Source: Erigeron canadensis (lineage: Eukaryota > Streptophyta > Magnoliopsida > Asterales > Asteraceae). From it: a stretch of DNA of 64,000 nucleotides. The stretch spans positions 50,144,213 to 50,208,212 of the forward strand of contig NC_057761.1 in assembly GCF_010389155.1 (NCBI RefSeq), read 5' to 3'. Under the pieces are notes generated by a model. That model was given only the letters and a program-made list of their open reading frames with translations. It was not told the origin of the DNA and ran no database searches. A program made the translations under genes and the position numbers. Positions within the stretch are counted from its first letter, which is position 1, and the number at the start of each line of letters is the position of its first letter. Positions 1 through 12,038 of this stretch are shown here, one piece after another.

Positions 1-119
1 CAGCTAGATATTGTTCTTCGGGTCTTCCCCTGAACATTCTAATGTAAGAAAAATATTTACATACAATACAAACATTTATAACATTGATGTATCGAAAACT
101 ATATGAAAATAAAACTTTG

Positions 120-1106
120 GGATTTTGTGCTGTAAGTAACAATGCAGGAGTTTTGGCACCACGATTCACGCTTTCAAAGGAGGGTATCGAACTACATCTA
201 GCAACTAATCATTTAGGTCTGGATGCATTCAAATTTCTGTAAGTGAATTATTAAACTATCGTATTTGGATTTGGCTTTTTGTTGCAAAGAAATGAACTAT
301 TTAGTAAACATTGTCCGTTGTCAGGTCATTTCCTTTTGACAAATCTACTGCTAGAGACGATGAAGATTACATCATGTAAACAAAAGACAGAAGGAACAAT
401 GGTCAACGTATCATCTGAAGGTCATAGCAGATCTTACAAGGGAACTTTTTCTGATTACATAAACAATAAATCAAGGTAAATGAGGATATGTGAATTCTTC
501 GGGCTCTTTTCCAAGGTTACCATGTCATAAAATCTAGCGCTGACAAATTGGGTGGGTTGGGCAACGGATTAGGTTTGCCCAAAATAAAATTGTCCAGAAT
601 GACTTGGAAAATTTTAGGCATATATAATGCTTTTGCTAATCTTTATTACCTTTTTCAACTCATATGACCTGTTACATAAGCTATGCTTTTCTAGTTTGAT
701 ACCCGTTACAAAATGCCACATCTAACTTAAACAACCTTGCTGCAAGAGTAAGACAATTGACTTTGTTCTTCAAGCCTCCATATTGAAGAGCCATTGTCCA
801 GCACGACTCCAGTTTCATACAATTTAATTGGGTAAATGTATTTTGCAGTTATAACCCTGTGTATGCTTATGGAGTATGGACTATCAAAACTGGCTAATAT
901 ACTTCATGCTAATGAGCTAGCAAGGCTTTTCAAGGTGATTTTTTTAAAAAAGTTTTCTTTTATGCTTAATTTGATAATATTATCAGTTCCGGTTACTTGA
1001 TGTGAGATATTGACCCATCAGGAGGAGGGGATCAACATAACTGTGAATCCGTTACATCCTGGATTCATTGTCACAGAAATATTCCGCAATCTGAATGTAT
1101 TCTCAG
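120..1106 (+). pseudogene. TIC32: TIC32-like short-chain dehydrogenase, damaged copy A
   Basis: Exons of an NAD(P)H-binding short-chain dehydrogenase of the TIC32 / WW-oxidoreductase-like plant family. That family is known as a chloroplast inner-envelope translocon regulator. Recognisable exons are about 131-216 (NNAG motif, then a donor), 325-475 (GHFLLTNLLLETM, VNVSSEGH), 849-933 (SKLANILHANELARLFK) and 1022-1106 (NITVNPLHPGF). Splice sites are intact and phases match across the first junction. The exon at 849 carries a 7-base insertion (agtatgg, near 873-879) that copies its neighbouring bases and shifts the frame inside the active-site YxxxK region. The N-terminal Rossmann exons would lie before the window start, and the last exons are missing after 1106, where repeats begin. 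Family identity is secure; non-function is inferred from the frameshift and missing 3' end. Confidence 0.75.
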
Positions 1107-2088
1107 GTAAGTATGAAAATTACGATTGTTGTATTCAGTCCCATTATCACATTGTAAAGATTTGATTGGTTTTAGCAAATTGAGTTTTAATGAGTGTGTG
1201 TTTTTTTTCCAAAACATCAACAACAATCCAAATATCAAATCAACTAACAATCCAAATACGAACAAATCCAACAACTAAAAGATTTATCACCACGAGGTTC
1301 TTTACAACCATTATATATCTTATTCCTGGAAAAAAGAAATAAATTCAGAAAGTCCTTGGGCAAGAGCTTGAGCCAGATGGTCCTCATCACAAACACGTTC
1401 ATAATTATTATGGAGGTAATAATTTTGAAAAACAGTGGTATGTAACCTCAAATGTAAGCACTCCTAATATTAAAATTAATATTAAAAATAAGTATGCATA
1501 TAATATAAATATATACCGTATACTTAGTATTTCATTTTCATTTGAACCAAATGAGTCTTAAAAGTTCATAAATTACGGACTATATAATTAAGAGAAGTGA
1601 TAAATCTACAACAATTATTAGCCATCTACAACAAATGTATACATTTTACTGCACAGTTTACAACTGCGTAAAGCTTACATTGTTGTAGATATATCATTCC
1701 CCTATAATTAAATCTGTTTAATTTTGAAATAATGTTATAAATTATTGTTATTGAATTTATTTTATTTTATGTAAAAGATAAACTTATTTCGCTATTTATA
1801 CATAAAATGTATATTCTTTTTTATTCCCGGTTCAACTCCGGTCCAACCGATCCGACCGGTTCGACCGATAAAATATTATAAAATATTGAATGGCCGGTTC
1901 AGTGTCCGGTCCGGTTTTCAAAACATTGACCATAACTAAAATCTACTACATAGTATTAGATTTTTTCTATTTTTTATTTGCTTATCAAATAGATAATTAT
2001 ATTTAAAACATTATCATAATTTTTTTTCAATCAAAACCAAATCTTTTTAAATAATATCCTTAAAACTCTCTTAATAAATATCTATAAA
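1107..2088. other. AT-rich interval between the two TIC32-like copies
   Basis: No gene is visible. Around 1825-1925 there is a run of CCGGTT/CGACCGGT-type motifs, a repeat style seen again near 5740, 10550, 18640 and 19500. It looks like transposon-derived DNA that replaced the 3' end of copy A, but no element ends could be assigned. Confidence 0.4.
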
Positions 2089-2397
2089 TCTATAATCTAT
2101 AAACCCTTACAAAGCATATTGAATTCTCATTTTTTTATACTAAAAATACCTTTATTTCTTAATCTTAATTTCCCTATACACCTAATCTATATTTTTATAC
2201 TATTTAATTAATAAAACAACATCTAAAAAACCATTAATGATTAAATTACAATGTCAGTCATTTATTCAAAATATCTCTATTAACCTTTTACATCAATTAT
2301 CTACACCACTTGACGCCGTCTCCACCACCAACAATGGCCCCCACCACTACATTGTTGTCACTACAACCACCGCAGCATTGCGCGGGTACCGTGCTAG
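2089..2397 (+). mobile_element. Small non-autonomous Helitron
   Basis: It starts with TCTATAATCTATAAACC after an A and ends with GCGCGGGTACCGTGCTAG before a T, as expected for a Helitron inserted between A and T. The CA/CC-rich stretch before the end, and the stretch AATATCTCTATTAACC, are shared with the copies at 49955-50278 and 41402-41693. The 3' end is clear; the 5' end is placed by analogy. No coding capacity. Confidence 0.55.
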
Positions 2398-2839
2398 TAT
2401 ATACAGTTACCATTCAATTACTTTTTTAAAATAATTACTATATATACAACCTAACCTAAGTTTTAATTAATCATTCTCATTCATATTATTTCCCTCATTC
2501 CTATCTTTAATAAACAAATTAAGTTCAATAAATTTTCCAAAAAAAAAAAAAGATTTTTTATATCACTTTGATTTTATTTTTGGTATTTCGTTCGTGTTTG
2601 TTTATTATTTGATATTGAATTGTTATGTTATTGTTATTTTTCATCTATTTTAATTTAGTTTGTTGTCAATTGTAGTTTAATTTAGTTTGTTGTCAATTGT
2701 AGTTTGATTATGACTTATTTATTCTTTTAAATTTGGTTTGTTCATATATTATTATTTTTCACCTGTTTTGTTATTTATTATATTTCACTTTTGAATATAT
2801 ATTTTGTGAGACTATAGCCTGAAGACTAGTCTGATAATA

Positions 2840-3694
2840 TGTAAGATTACATCATATGAACAAAAGACAGAAGGAAGAATAGTAATTCGATCAAAATTAA
2901 CCTGCTATATAAGCTAACCATTGTACTCGTTGCGAAAGAATATATAATCCAAATTTAACTGATTCATAAGCACGACTGAAACAACCTTGTTACGAGACAA
3001 TTAACTTTGTTCCACATGTCTCCAAATCATAGAGCCATTATACAGAACAACTGCGGTTCAATACAATTTTATGGGGCAATGTATTTTGCAGTTATAACCC
3101 TGTGTATGCTTATGGGCTATCAAAATTGGCTAAATATACTTAATGCTAATGAGCTAGCAAGGCTTTTCAAGGCGATTTTTTTCTCCCTTTACTTTTATGT
3201 TTAATGTGATCATTTTATCGTTTCCATTTACTTGATGTCACGTATTGACCCATCAGGAGGAAAGGATCAACATAACCGCGAATTCATTACATCCTGGATT
3301 CATTGGCACGGAAATATTCTGCTACATTTATATATTCTCAGGTTGTATGTATATATGTATACAATCATACAATGTTAACTTAAACTAGCTAGCTTTAAAC
3401 ATCGTATGTTGACTTTTTTTTTTCTTGGTACAGTTCTTTGTAACACCATTCTCAGTACTTAGTTAAAGATGTTCCACAGGTTTGTAAATCAGTTTTGATC
3501 TAGTTTAAAGCTGGTGTATGTTTCATTTGATTATATTTTCAGGGAGCAGCCACAACATGACATGTGGCTAATCCACAAGTGAAAGGAGTCAGCAGTGTAA
3601 TAGTAATGTGGCAAAACCATCGGCAAGAGCTAATGACGTAAAGTTGGCCAAAGAATTGTGGGAGTTTAGTCTAGGTTTGACAAGCTCCAAGTGA
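2840..3694 (+). pseudogene. TIC32: TIC32-like short-chain dehydrogenase, damaged copy B
   Basis: A second, 3' part of the same gene. It begins with a scrap of the VNVSSEGH exon (2843-2880) and continues with exons 3092-3171, 3257-3342, about 3434-3479 and 3542-3694. The last reads GAATT, KGVSS, then AKPSARANDVKLAKELWEFS to a TGA at 3692. Lesions differ from copy A: one extra A in the LANILHANE exon (stop soon after), a GC in place of the GT donor after TTCAAG at 3171, and small deletions in the last exon that force two frame changes. A run of AATAAA-like signals follows (3795-3801). Because copy A lacks the 3' exons and copy B lacks the 5' ones, this may be a partial tandem duplication that later decayed. 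Confidence 0.75.
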
Positions 3695-3822
3695 TTCTGC
3701 ATTCAGTTATTTTAACTAGGTTGGAATAATATAGGAATGTCTTTTGAATGAATAACCAATACTGTAACATTTTGTTTTGCTTTTCTATACAATGAATGAA
3801 TAAACTTTAAAAGCTCAAAGAA

Positions 3823-5250
3823 TCAAAATCCTTTTCTTGAGCTTTCCCAAACTTCAACACATTGTTCATCTTTTCTAGTCACAAACATTTTGTTTCCACT
3901 AAAACCCAAATCTGTAACCCTGCTTCCTCCCATATCCTTTGTCCTTCCTAAGTGATTTTTTCTAAACACTCTTTCATCCTTTCCATCGATTTCGGTTTTC
4001 AAGCCACCCATCAAGACTTCAGACCATACCTCCAATTCACCTTCTTTACTACAAAACACTTGGTTCCCATGGCTTTTGATTTTGCAACCAAGCCCTTCTT
4101 TCTTTCCGTTAGTCGGTTTCTTAGTGCTACCAAGAGACTTCCATGACTTATCGCTGTCAATGTGCCTGAAATCGATATAGGACACATCTCCTGAGTTTAT
4201 ACCAATCTTGAAAACGGCCGAAAGGGAATCAGAAACTGTAATATCAGAAAAGCAATCTTCTTTTTCGTTTATTTCCCACACGATTTCGTTTGATCTTATG
4301 TCCCAAAACTTGATGTTTCCTGTGACCCCTAATGGTCCACTATGAGACCCTGCAGACATCAACAGATTAACACTAGGAAGCCAATTCAGTTTAGTTGATG
4401 GTATTGCAGAATCAAGATCAGCACCAAAGATTTCATTTTTCGCAATCTCGGATACAACTCTAAACCCATCATTAATATCGTAAACCATGATCGAATTCGA
4501 GTTCCTACGACCCGATTCAAAACTAGTAAATAAAAACTCAGGGGATTTCCCAATTGCTTGGACAGTTGAGCTAGACTTAGTCATGTTTTCCCAACTCAAA
4601 CTCTGTTTCACATAACCCAAATCAAGATCAATAATTTGCAACCCAGAGAAATCAGTAGCACCTGCTGCAACTACATTTGATGATAAAGATAACATGGAAT
4701 CAATAGCTGTGAATTGGGTCAATATTGTTGACTTTCTTTGTAATGACCAATCAAAAGATGTAATCTTGCTACCATGAGAGACATGAACTGACCCATATGG
4801 TGATGTGGCAATAACAGATGGTGAATCTCTGCCACCAAGATTCAAAATCTTGGATTTTTCAAGATTAAAGGCTTCGAATTGAGACGGGTTCGAGTCCGAT
4901 TGAACAAGAAGGTGATCAATGCCATAAAACTTTGCTTCAAAGATTATGTCTTGGATATCGAATGACTTCGCCTTTGATGGGAGAAAACCGGTTCTTAAAA
5001 CGGAAAGAAGGATTGAAAAAAGATCAGGGTCTCTGTCAATAAAAGGTATATGATCATAAGAATTAAAAAGATTGGAAAAAATGGTGTTTGATCCTGCAAA
5101 AGTTAATGTTTGTTTGGTGGTTTGAAAGATTTGACCACCAACATCAATGGTGACAACATTGTTGGATGAATGGTGATATGGGTTGTTAAGTTTGTGATGA
5201 TTTTGGGAAAACCCATTTGAGAGAGGGCTTGACTGTGTAAAAGGTGGCAT
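3823..5250 (-). CDS. BTB/POZ (T1-type) protein with WD40/YVTN-like C-terminal half
   Basis: A 475-residue protein in one exon. Residues about 31-115 form a T1/KCTD-type BTB domain (VVTIDVGGQIFQTTKQTL, then FIDRDPDLFSILLSVLRTG and FEAKFYGIDHLL). The rest resembles the degenerate WD40/YVTN repeats of the plant At5g41330-type proteins, for example NIKFWDIRSNEIVWEI near residue 310. Family members are thought to act as substrate adaptors for cullin-3 ubiquitin ligases; that role is inferred from the fold, and the substrate is unknown. There is no signal peptide or membrane segment. The start is the first ATG of a long open frame that ends upstream in A/T-rich 5' DNA. Length is close to the family norm and no lesion is visible. 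The gene is convergent with TIC32-like copy B, leaving only about 130 bases between the two 3' ends. Confidence 0.9.
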   Translation of the reverse strand: MPPFTQSSPLSNGFSQNHHKLNNPYHHSSNNVVTIDVGGQIFQTTKQTLTFAGSNTIFSNLFNSYDHIPFIDRDPDLFSILLSVLRTGFLPSKAKSFDIQDIIFEAKFYGIDHLLVQSDSNPSQFEAFNLEKSKILNLGGRDSPSVIATSPYGSVHVSHGSKITSFDWSLQRKSTILTQFTAIDSMLSLSSNVVAAGATDFSGLQIIDLDLGYVKQSLSWENMTKSSSTVQAIGKSPEFLFTSFESGRRNSNSIMVYDINDGFRVVSEIAKNEIFGADLDSAIPSTKLNWLPSVNLLMSAGSHSGPLGVTGNIKFWDIRSNEIVWEINEKEDCFSDITVSDSLSAVFKIGINSGDVSYIDFRHIDSDKSWKSLGSTKKPTNGKKEGLGCKIKSHGNQVFCSKEGELEVWSEVLMGGLKTEIDGKDERVFRKNHLGRTKDMGGSRVTDLGFSGNKMFVTRKDEQCVEVWESSRKGF

Positions 5251-5700
5251 CTTTATGTCAAAATGGTGAAAAGGTTTTGATTTTTGCTCAACGTTTTGGG
5301 CAAAAGGTTGAAGATTTGAAATGGTGATTGTTAATGGAGGTCTTGTATCTGGTTTTGTAGGGATGGTTTGGATTTTGGAGTTCTAGAAAATGGAAAATAT
5401 AATGGTCATTGGTCAACAAAAGATAGCTTCTAGTTTGTTTCTTTATGATCCAAAGTAGACCAGATATTTGGGAGGTTATGTTGACTTTATTAGAATCAAA
5501 TTTCTTTGAAAGTATTTTTCAACATATAGTGAAACGGGTAAAAACTTTTGGTGGCAATTATATAGCTCGTGTTTTATGATTTAAATATAGGGGTAACAAG
5601 TAGCAGCATACTTTCATGATTTTGTGAGGTGGAAAGATTTTATATTAATACATGTGATTTTCATAGGGGAGTTAAGGAAACATGTTTTTTCCCTACTGCT
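5251..5700. promoter_or_regulatory. 5' flank of the BTB gene
   Basis: This AT-rich stretch lies upstream of the minus-strand BTB gene and should hold its 5'UTR and core promoter. I could not pick a convincing TATA box, so the assignment is by position only. Confidence 0.3.
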
Positions 5701-5704
5701 AGAA

Positions 5705-5890
5705 GAAGTAGGGGTGTTCATCAAACTGTCAAACCGTGAAAACCGGACCAAACCGGGTTATTTGGATTGGTTTGGTCGGATTGAGTTGTTAAAGTCTGAT
5801 ACGACGGTTTAATTTTGAAAAACCGGGTTCCTTGGTCCAGTTAACAGTTTGAGCAAAGAGTTAACCGTCAAAAACCGGACCGGTCCAAAA
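5705..5890 (+). repeat. AACCGG-rich dispersed repeat starting AGGGGTGTTC
   Basis: It begins AGGGGTGTTCATCAAAC and carries many AACCGGAC / AACCGGGTT words. A second copy with the same opening (AGGGGTGTTCGTGG) lies at 10505-10660. The shared opening and motif density suggest one MITE-like family. No matching inverted end was found, so the 3' boundary is arbitrary. Confidence 0.45.
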
Positions 5891-8320
5891 ATATATATGT
5901 ATATATATACACTAATTTAGTTATATAAACTTACTTTTACTTTCATACTTTCTTATTTTCACTTTATCTTTTTATCTTTTCAGCTTCATTTTCATTATGT
6001 TTTCACTCAAAGATCAAAATATTAAGCCTTGAGTCCCCCATCACCTTTAATATTTCATATTTTGTAAGTATAAAACACAAGGTATTTAATAGTAAGACAA
6101 AGTAGCATTGAATTTTACTGCTAGACCACTTGTTGCCTTTGCGATCAGGATCATTATAACTAACAAAACAAATTCATAGTTCCACCACAATTTAATCTAT
6201 AACCAACTTATTTTTATTAACTTTTTCCATTTTTCATTATCAATATATACACTTCATCATAATTGTATCTTAAATTAGAGTGAAGTCTCGTGCGATACAC
6301 GGCTTGAGTATTTCTTTATCAAACACTATATGTATGAACGTGGACAACTTTATTAAATATCAACTTAGAAACACATATATAAAACATAAATGAAAAACAC
6401 CTTTAATTCAAAACTTAAAAGGAACTTTTGACCCATAAACCCACAAATCCTAATCTAAGACAACAAATATGAAAAAAAAGTTTTACACGATTAGTTTAAT
6501 AACTTGTACAATTGTTCCAAAAACATGAAAATATCACACAACCAAACCTAGCCAAAAGTCATCTAAAAAAATTTCAAATGCTTAAAACACCAAAAATTGA
6601 TTGGATCCATTGATTTATTATTACGGTATAGGTTTTATAACTTATGCTATACATCGATACCTATATGACTAAAAAATGAAGAACCATGTGTCGACAAAAC
6701 AAACCCAACCCGACTCACTTCCCATTGTTAAAAAAATGTAACTTTTTGACATCCAAGAGTGACCACCTCGCCCATATTGCCAAATCTATGATATATGCAT
6801 GACCCGATCACAACATTCCTTTGTTGACTTCAGTTGAAAGAGAGAAAAATATTGCTTCTTTTCCATTGCATTTTTTTTTAGAACGACTTTTCCATTGCAT
6901 TTAATAGCAGCTTTGTCATAACCCCTAATTATTTAGAAAACATTGACATGGCAATGTACGTGAAAGTATCCAACGAAGTTCAAAAATAAGATGTTATGCT
7001 GGAAGTAAACTTACAATCTTACATGTTGGTTATTCTGCACCAACATATGTAGAGTCAAATCCACCTACAAAACCAACTATTTGCCAAATAACGTAACCGT
7101 ATTCAACTTCAATTCACAAACATGTTGTACAATCCAATCCAATGCAATTTAAGTAATCCATTATCACGTAAATAAATTTCAAAACTCAAAAGGAAATGCT
7201 CTCTTAAGTCATGGCAAGAACAAAAGTAAACAAATAACTAAAGCACTTGAATTATACTACTTCAAGAACGGTTGAGAGCAACCAATCAACATTTGTGTAC
7301 GAATACAGAAAATGCGTCTAGAAATACTAAACCCACTTCACGCTTTATAAAAAAACCTGATAACACAGTAGCCAATCAATATTGCAATTAATTCAGAAAA
7401 TGCGACAGGAAATACTTAATTCACATTAATAATATCATCTCTTTGTTGATCGTGTTGTAGTGGTAGTGCTGTTGTCAACGCCACCAACAGACGAATCTTC
7501 ATTGTCGTAATCATCCACGTGCTAATACAAAATACCATGATAGACAGATAATATCAAACATGTATAAATTTTTGAAAAAGTAATATACAACAACATAGGA
7601 TTAAAATCAATAACGTATCTTATATACGCAAACATGCACATGCAAAACTTACAATCGTCGCATCTTGCGTTCACCGGCATCGCAGGAGGTGATACTGGTG
7701 CATCGGTCTTCACTACATTTGATGATGATGTGTGTCAAGTGTTGGTATTTTCTATCGGGCTACCATGAACCGCGACAACGCTAGCACCATCCACCATAGT
7801 CCTAATATGTATGGCTTCTTATCTCAATCTCATGTTTGGTATCAGAAGAGGTACATACAAAGCAATACACTATAATAAACAAACAAATATCACACCTTTA
7901 CATAATAGTAAATAGGCAATGTGAAATACTATTGCAGGTGGCATGAAAAAAAAAACAATGTCGTAGATAAAACTGAAATATGAGAGCAAAAGCAACACAA
8001 TAACCCGGGACCCTTTTTATACACTCAATCGAACAGTCCACCCATAAATTGTATGCCAGTTACACTCAGGTGACTTATTAACATTCAATCACATAAAACA
8101 TACCAGTGAAACGGAATGAGATAGCCCAAAGGTCTTCGGTAACAAATACACAAGACATTAGCCCCATATAAATCATATTATTAATACCCATTAACGTTAA
8201 AACATTATTAACAGACAAAATAAGATATGAATAAGATATCATTATAAAGAGAGATGATATTGGTTTAGAATTGATTTATACCTTAACTTTTTTATTATAT
8301 ATAACATATCATAAATAATA
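5891..8320. other. Intergenic interval with a possible gene remnant at 7430-7830
   Basis: Mostly AT-rich and without an open frame of note. At 6290-6315 a short stem (CTCGTGCGATACACGG) resembles the hairpin of a minus-strand Helitron 3' end. On the minus strand, 7660-7830 and 7435-7520 read as short coding-like, less AT-rich pieces rich in acidic and Thr/Ser residues, with a stop inside. They could be a captured gene scrap; no family was recognised. Confidence 0.3.
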
Positions 8321-8575
8321 CTCCTCCGTCCCATATCAAGTGTCCTAGTTTGACTTTTCGAGTCTTTTTTTTCAACTTTGACTGTAAATATTTGTATTTT
8401 TGTTATATAACACTTAATATAACATATATGAATTGATTGACATTTGAATGTACTTTTCATTGATATAACTTTCATCAATTAATATATGACGGAAACAAAG
8501 ATATTTACGGTCAAAGTTAGAAGAAAAAGACTTGACCAGTCAAAATATGACAATTAAAATGGGACGGAGAGAATA
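8321..8575. mobile_element. Stowaway-type MITE (Tc1/mariner)
   Basis: Inverted ends CTCCTCCGTCCCAT and ATGGGACGGAGAGAA, 255 bases apart, with TA directly outside each (8319-8320 and 8576-8577). This is the hallmark of plant Stowaway MITEs. It has no coding capacity, and open frames inside are incidental. Confidence 0.85.
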
Positions 8576-8577
8576 AC

Positions 8578-9369
8578 AAAAAAATTAATAAAAGCCCTAA
8601 CCTCTACAATTCACAAGAGACTCTTCATCAACATGGTCATTAACCTCATTAACTACCATCCCAATATCAATGCAACATATATATATATATATACACAATT
8701 CATACATATACACTAAAGAACCCTACTAAAGTAATTAACCCTATTAAGTACCTTAATTAACCCTATTAAGTACACATTGATAAAGCGTTAAAAATGCGTT
8801 AATTTTTCCACTACCTTGATAGAACTTTTATATATATATATATAAATATGTACTCCTTTTGATATAAAATGAAGATAACAGAGTTAGGGTAAACTGGAAA
8901 CCTAGAAAATAGATAAAAGTTTCTACTGCTTAAACTTCAATAAAGGATTACATTTAAAAGGAAAAAAAACTAACTACCTTCTTAAAAAAATGGAAACTAC
9001 CACCTGATGAAATTCTTATTCAAATAACAAACTGATGATGAAATATTAGGCCCACTAGATAACGGATAAATAATTTAGTGATATGCGCTAATCTTAAACA
9101 ATGACATAATGGAAAAATATTAGGCCCATTCTCTAAATAAACACTTTTTTCAAAAGGTTTCTTGTGCGGTGGTTAAAGAGGAAGCATCGACGAAATTGAC
9201 CTTCCAGAATTTTTATTTTCTTACTTCCATTTTATCACGCGAACCACATTCACATAAGGCACAGTTGCATCACACACACAGATATGGACTAATAAGACTA
9301 TGCTATTTTGCCTATTTATAGCTCCCAATAAATAAGACGTAAATATGGTTATATTTATGTATAATATTA
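8578..9369. other. AT-rich intergenic interval
   Basis: Contains TA microsatellites (about 8671-8691 and 8831-8846) and a 22-base unit repeated twice (TTAACCCTATTAAGTACC, about 8736-8775). No gene is seen. Confidence 0.4.
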
Positions 9370-9730
9370 CTAGCACGGTGCCCGCACAATACGGTGGTGA
9401 TGAGGGCGACGGGTGTTGATGGTGCCGAATATTGATGCTGGTGGCAGTGTCGAGTGGTATACGTTGAAATATGTTAGAAGATAAGAGTTTAAAGTATAAA
9501 ATATTATAATAAAATTTTATGGTGTAAATTGGTTATTTAAGGACAAATTGAGTAATTTTTAATAACTTTTTCTATTAAAGCAATTGTGTCATTTTCAATG
9601 TAACTTTTTTATAACTATTTTTAAAATGAGTGTTTAGCATTTTCATAAAAAAAAATAGAGAAGTAAAGATGTTACATGTTATTCATAGACTTAAAAGGCT
9701 ACTATTAGTAAAATTCTCTCTTTATATAAA
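9370..9730 (-). mobile_element. Small non-autonomous Helitron, minus strand
   Basis: Read on the minus strand, the element ends with ATTGTGCGGGCACCGTGCTAG followed by T, matching the 3' end of the small Helitron family seen at 2397, 50278 and 22908. The CC/CA-rich stretch sits just inside that end, as in its relatives. The 5' end is approximate (ATATAAAGAG near 9720). Confidence 0.55.
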
Positions 9731-10045
9731 CGTTTACTGATTATCAAAATATGCGACCAATATTATAGATTCAATCATTCAATAGTAGACAATCACCAAC
9801 TTTTTTGTTAAACAATTATTTATTACCTTTTATTAATCGTAGACGAAATGAATCTTTATGTGTTTATAATATAGTCTAAAGAGATTTTATAACGACTGAC
9901 GGGTATCGGTTTCCATTAAAAAAAATTTTTTCTATATACACATTTTTTTATTCAATAGACAATTATATATTATATGAAAATTGTTATACAATGAGGGGTA
10001 TATATAGAGAAAATGAGGTGGGAATAGGCAATGAATGTATCACAT

Positions 10046-10217
10046 GGGGGGCAAAGGGGGCAAATGTCTCCCTCAAAATTTAAGTTTTGTCATGTATTTT
10101 TTTTTAAATCGATTTTCAAAAGAATTTTATAGGTTTTTAACATTTTAACCATTTTATATTTCTTTTACGAATTTTTTAAATTTGTCCCCTATATGATTTT
10201 TTTGATACCGCCTTTGA
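10046..10217 (-). mobile_element. hAT-type MITE, relative of the 23751-23936 element, one end degraded
   Basis: On the minus strand it opens CAAAGGCGGTATC and closes in a C-rich TTGCCCCCC tract, in the same order as the bounded hAT MITE at 23751-23936 (CAGAGGCGGTATC ... TTGCCCCCC). The last ten or so bases of the second end no longer match, and no 8-base duplication was found, so this is an older or truncated copy. Confidence 0.5.
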
Positions 10218-10504
10218 AAATAGAAACCTCATTACCTACAACACTTATTACGACTATTATTCTTTTATATATTTTTACCCACAAGGCAACAACCATACTA
10301 TACCAATATCACTATATCAATGTATGCTATTGAATCAATTGCTAACCTTGTCTTAAATAAATATGTAGACACTAGACAATATGTAGACACTAGACAATAC
10401 AGTGAATGAGGATCCAAGGTTGCCATAGGAAAATAAGAAAGAAAAAAAAAATCAAGGTTTTTATTCCAATATATTTAAGGGAAAAACCAATATGCTTCTA
10501 GCTA

Positions 10505-10665
10505 GGGGTGTTCGTGGTTAGGTTTTGACTAAATCTCAAACCAAACCGGCATTCCCGGTTTCAACATATATTAAACCAAACCAGACCAAGTATGTTGTTT
10601 AACCAGACCAAACCAAACCATGTAAACCGGTCCGGTTTACCCGGTTCCACGGTTTCAAGATATTT
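10505..10665 (+). repeat. AACCGG-rich dispersed repeat, second copy
   Basis: Opens AGGGGTGTTC like the copy at 5705 and is dense in AAACCAAACC and CCGGTTT words. Its 3' end is not defined. Confidence 0.4.
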
Positions 10666-10790
10666 TTTTTATCTCCAAATAAATTATGCATTTTTCTTAT
10701 TAATAATTTTTTTCATTTTTTTTATCACACATATAAAAGTCAGTAACTCTATAATCTTAATAATAATAGAAACATTGATAAAAATTATAA

Positions 10791-11107
10791 GGTGTTTGGT
10801 AGGAGAGAATCATAGAGAATGGAAATAGTGAGAAAGAGAATGGATTTCCTTGTTTGGTACCCATAGAGAATGAATATATATAAAAAATAAAATTTTAAAT
10901 AATAATATATTTATTACATATAACATCTTCAAAAAAAAAAAAAAATTTTATTTTCCATTCTCACTTATTCTCTACAATTCGTAGAGAATGAAGAGAATAG
11001 AATTGATTCCTCTTTCTCCTTTTTCATTCTCTTTCTTCGTCACAAACAAACAAGGGAAGTTTTTTCCATTCCCTTTCTCCCCTTTCCATTCCATCATACC
11101 AAACACC
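10791..11107. mobile_element. MITE with GGTGTTTGGTA inverted ends
   Basis: Ends GGTGTTTGGTA and TACCAAACACC face each other across 317 bases. Inside are repeated GAGAATG / CATTCTC words in inverted order. TAA lies just left of the first end, but no clear duplication is seen on the right, so the choice between PIF/Harbinger and hAT is open. Open frames inside are incidental. Confidence 0.6.
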
Positions 11108-12038
11108 CCTCTAGACACTTCGATGATATACATGCACAATATACAGTCTGCCCTACAACATTTGCACATGATACATGTGTAACATACATTGATGTACGAT
11201 ATAAACTCGATTAGTACTGTTGTTATTTTCAATTTTCAACCACTTCTTTTTTGTTTTTGAACTTTTTCCAACTACTTTTTTTTGGAAGGCAGAACCGCAG
11301 AAGGGATAACTGTCTAACATCTTCGATTCCTGATTACGTCCTATAGAGTTTGCTCTCCCAGTCTTGAGAAGCCAAAGTAACAAGCCAAATCATCAGGAGC
11401 CAAAGTAACAAGCCAAATCATCAGGATTGGCCAGGAAAGAAGTGTCAAAATTAGGTTGATCCACGATTTTTGCTAACATAATAATATTAGTTGCATAACT
11501 ACTTAACGTTTAGAAATTAGAAGGTCATATAGGCCGAAATTATTATTACAAAGACTAACAAACTTATACACAATAGTAATATCCTTCTACAGGCTAAATC
11601 TATACTTGCTTTGGTAGAGGCTTCAATATTGTTCATTGACCTCAACGAACTACGGAACTAGAAACAATCTCCACACAAGGAGGATGAATACTTCGGGAAG
11701 TATGTACTTCATATTAGTAGAATATCAAAGCATAGATTAGAACAAGCTGTTAGATAATTCATACGAGTTGATCGTAAAGGATACAAAGAAGAAAGAGTCG
11801 AGTTAGGGTCAATGTTAGCGTCAGATCGAAAATTAGATGAGACATAAATATATGTATTTGTATGATTAATCTTGAAATGATTACCATAAATTGTACATAA
11901 ACTTATTATATCTAAAAACAACAAACAATATGCCCCATAATTATATGCAACTAGCCAACCTTTGTAGAAGAATAATCTTTACTTTAATCTGACCTGCTAA
12001 GTGTTTTGGATTAGAATATTTCCGGATTTACTGAATAG
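11108..12038. other. Intergenic interval downstream of the proline-rich gene
   Basis: Holds a 28-base unit repeated twice head to tail (AGCCAAAGTAACAAGCC..., 11371-11427). No gene is seen. The right part should contain the 3'UTR of the minus-strand gene that ends at 12039. Confidence 0.4.

Noticed and set aside
3952..4146. Plus-strand open frame of 64 codons
   Set aside because: It is the complement of the BTB gene coding sequence and has no features of its own.
6285..6320. Helitron 3' end on the minus strand
   Set aside because: The hairpin is present but the terminal CTAG-T is not, and no 5' end was found.
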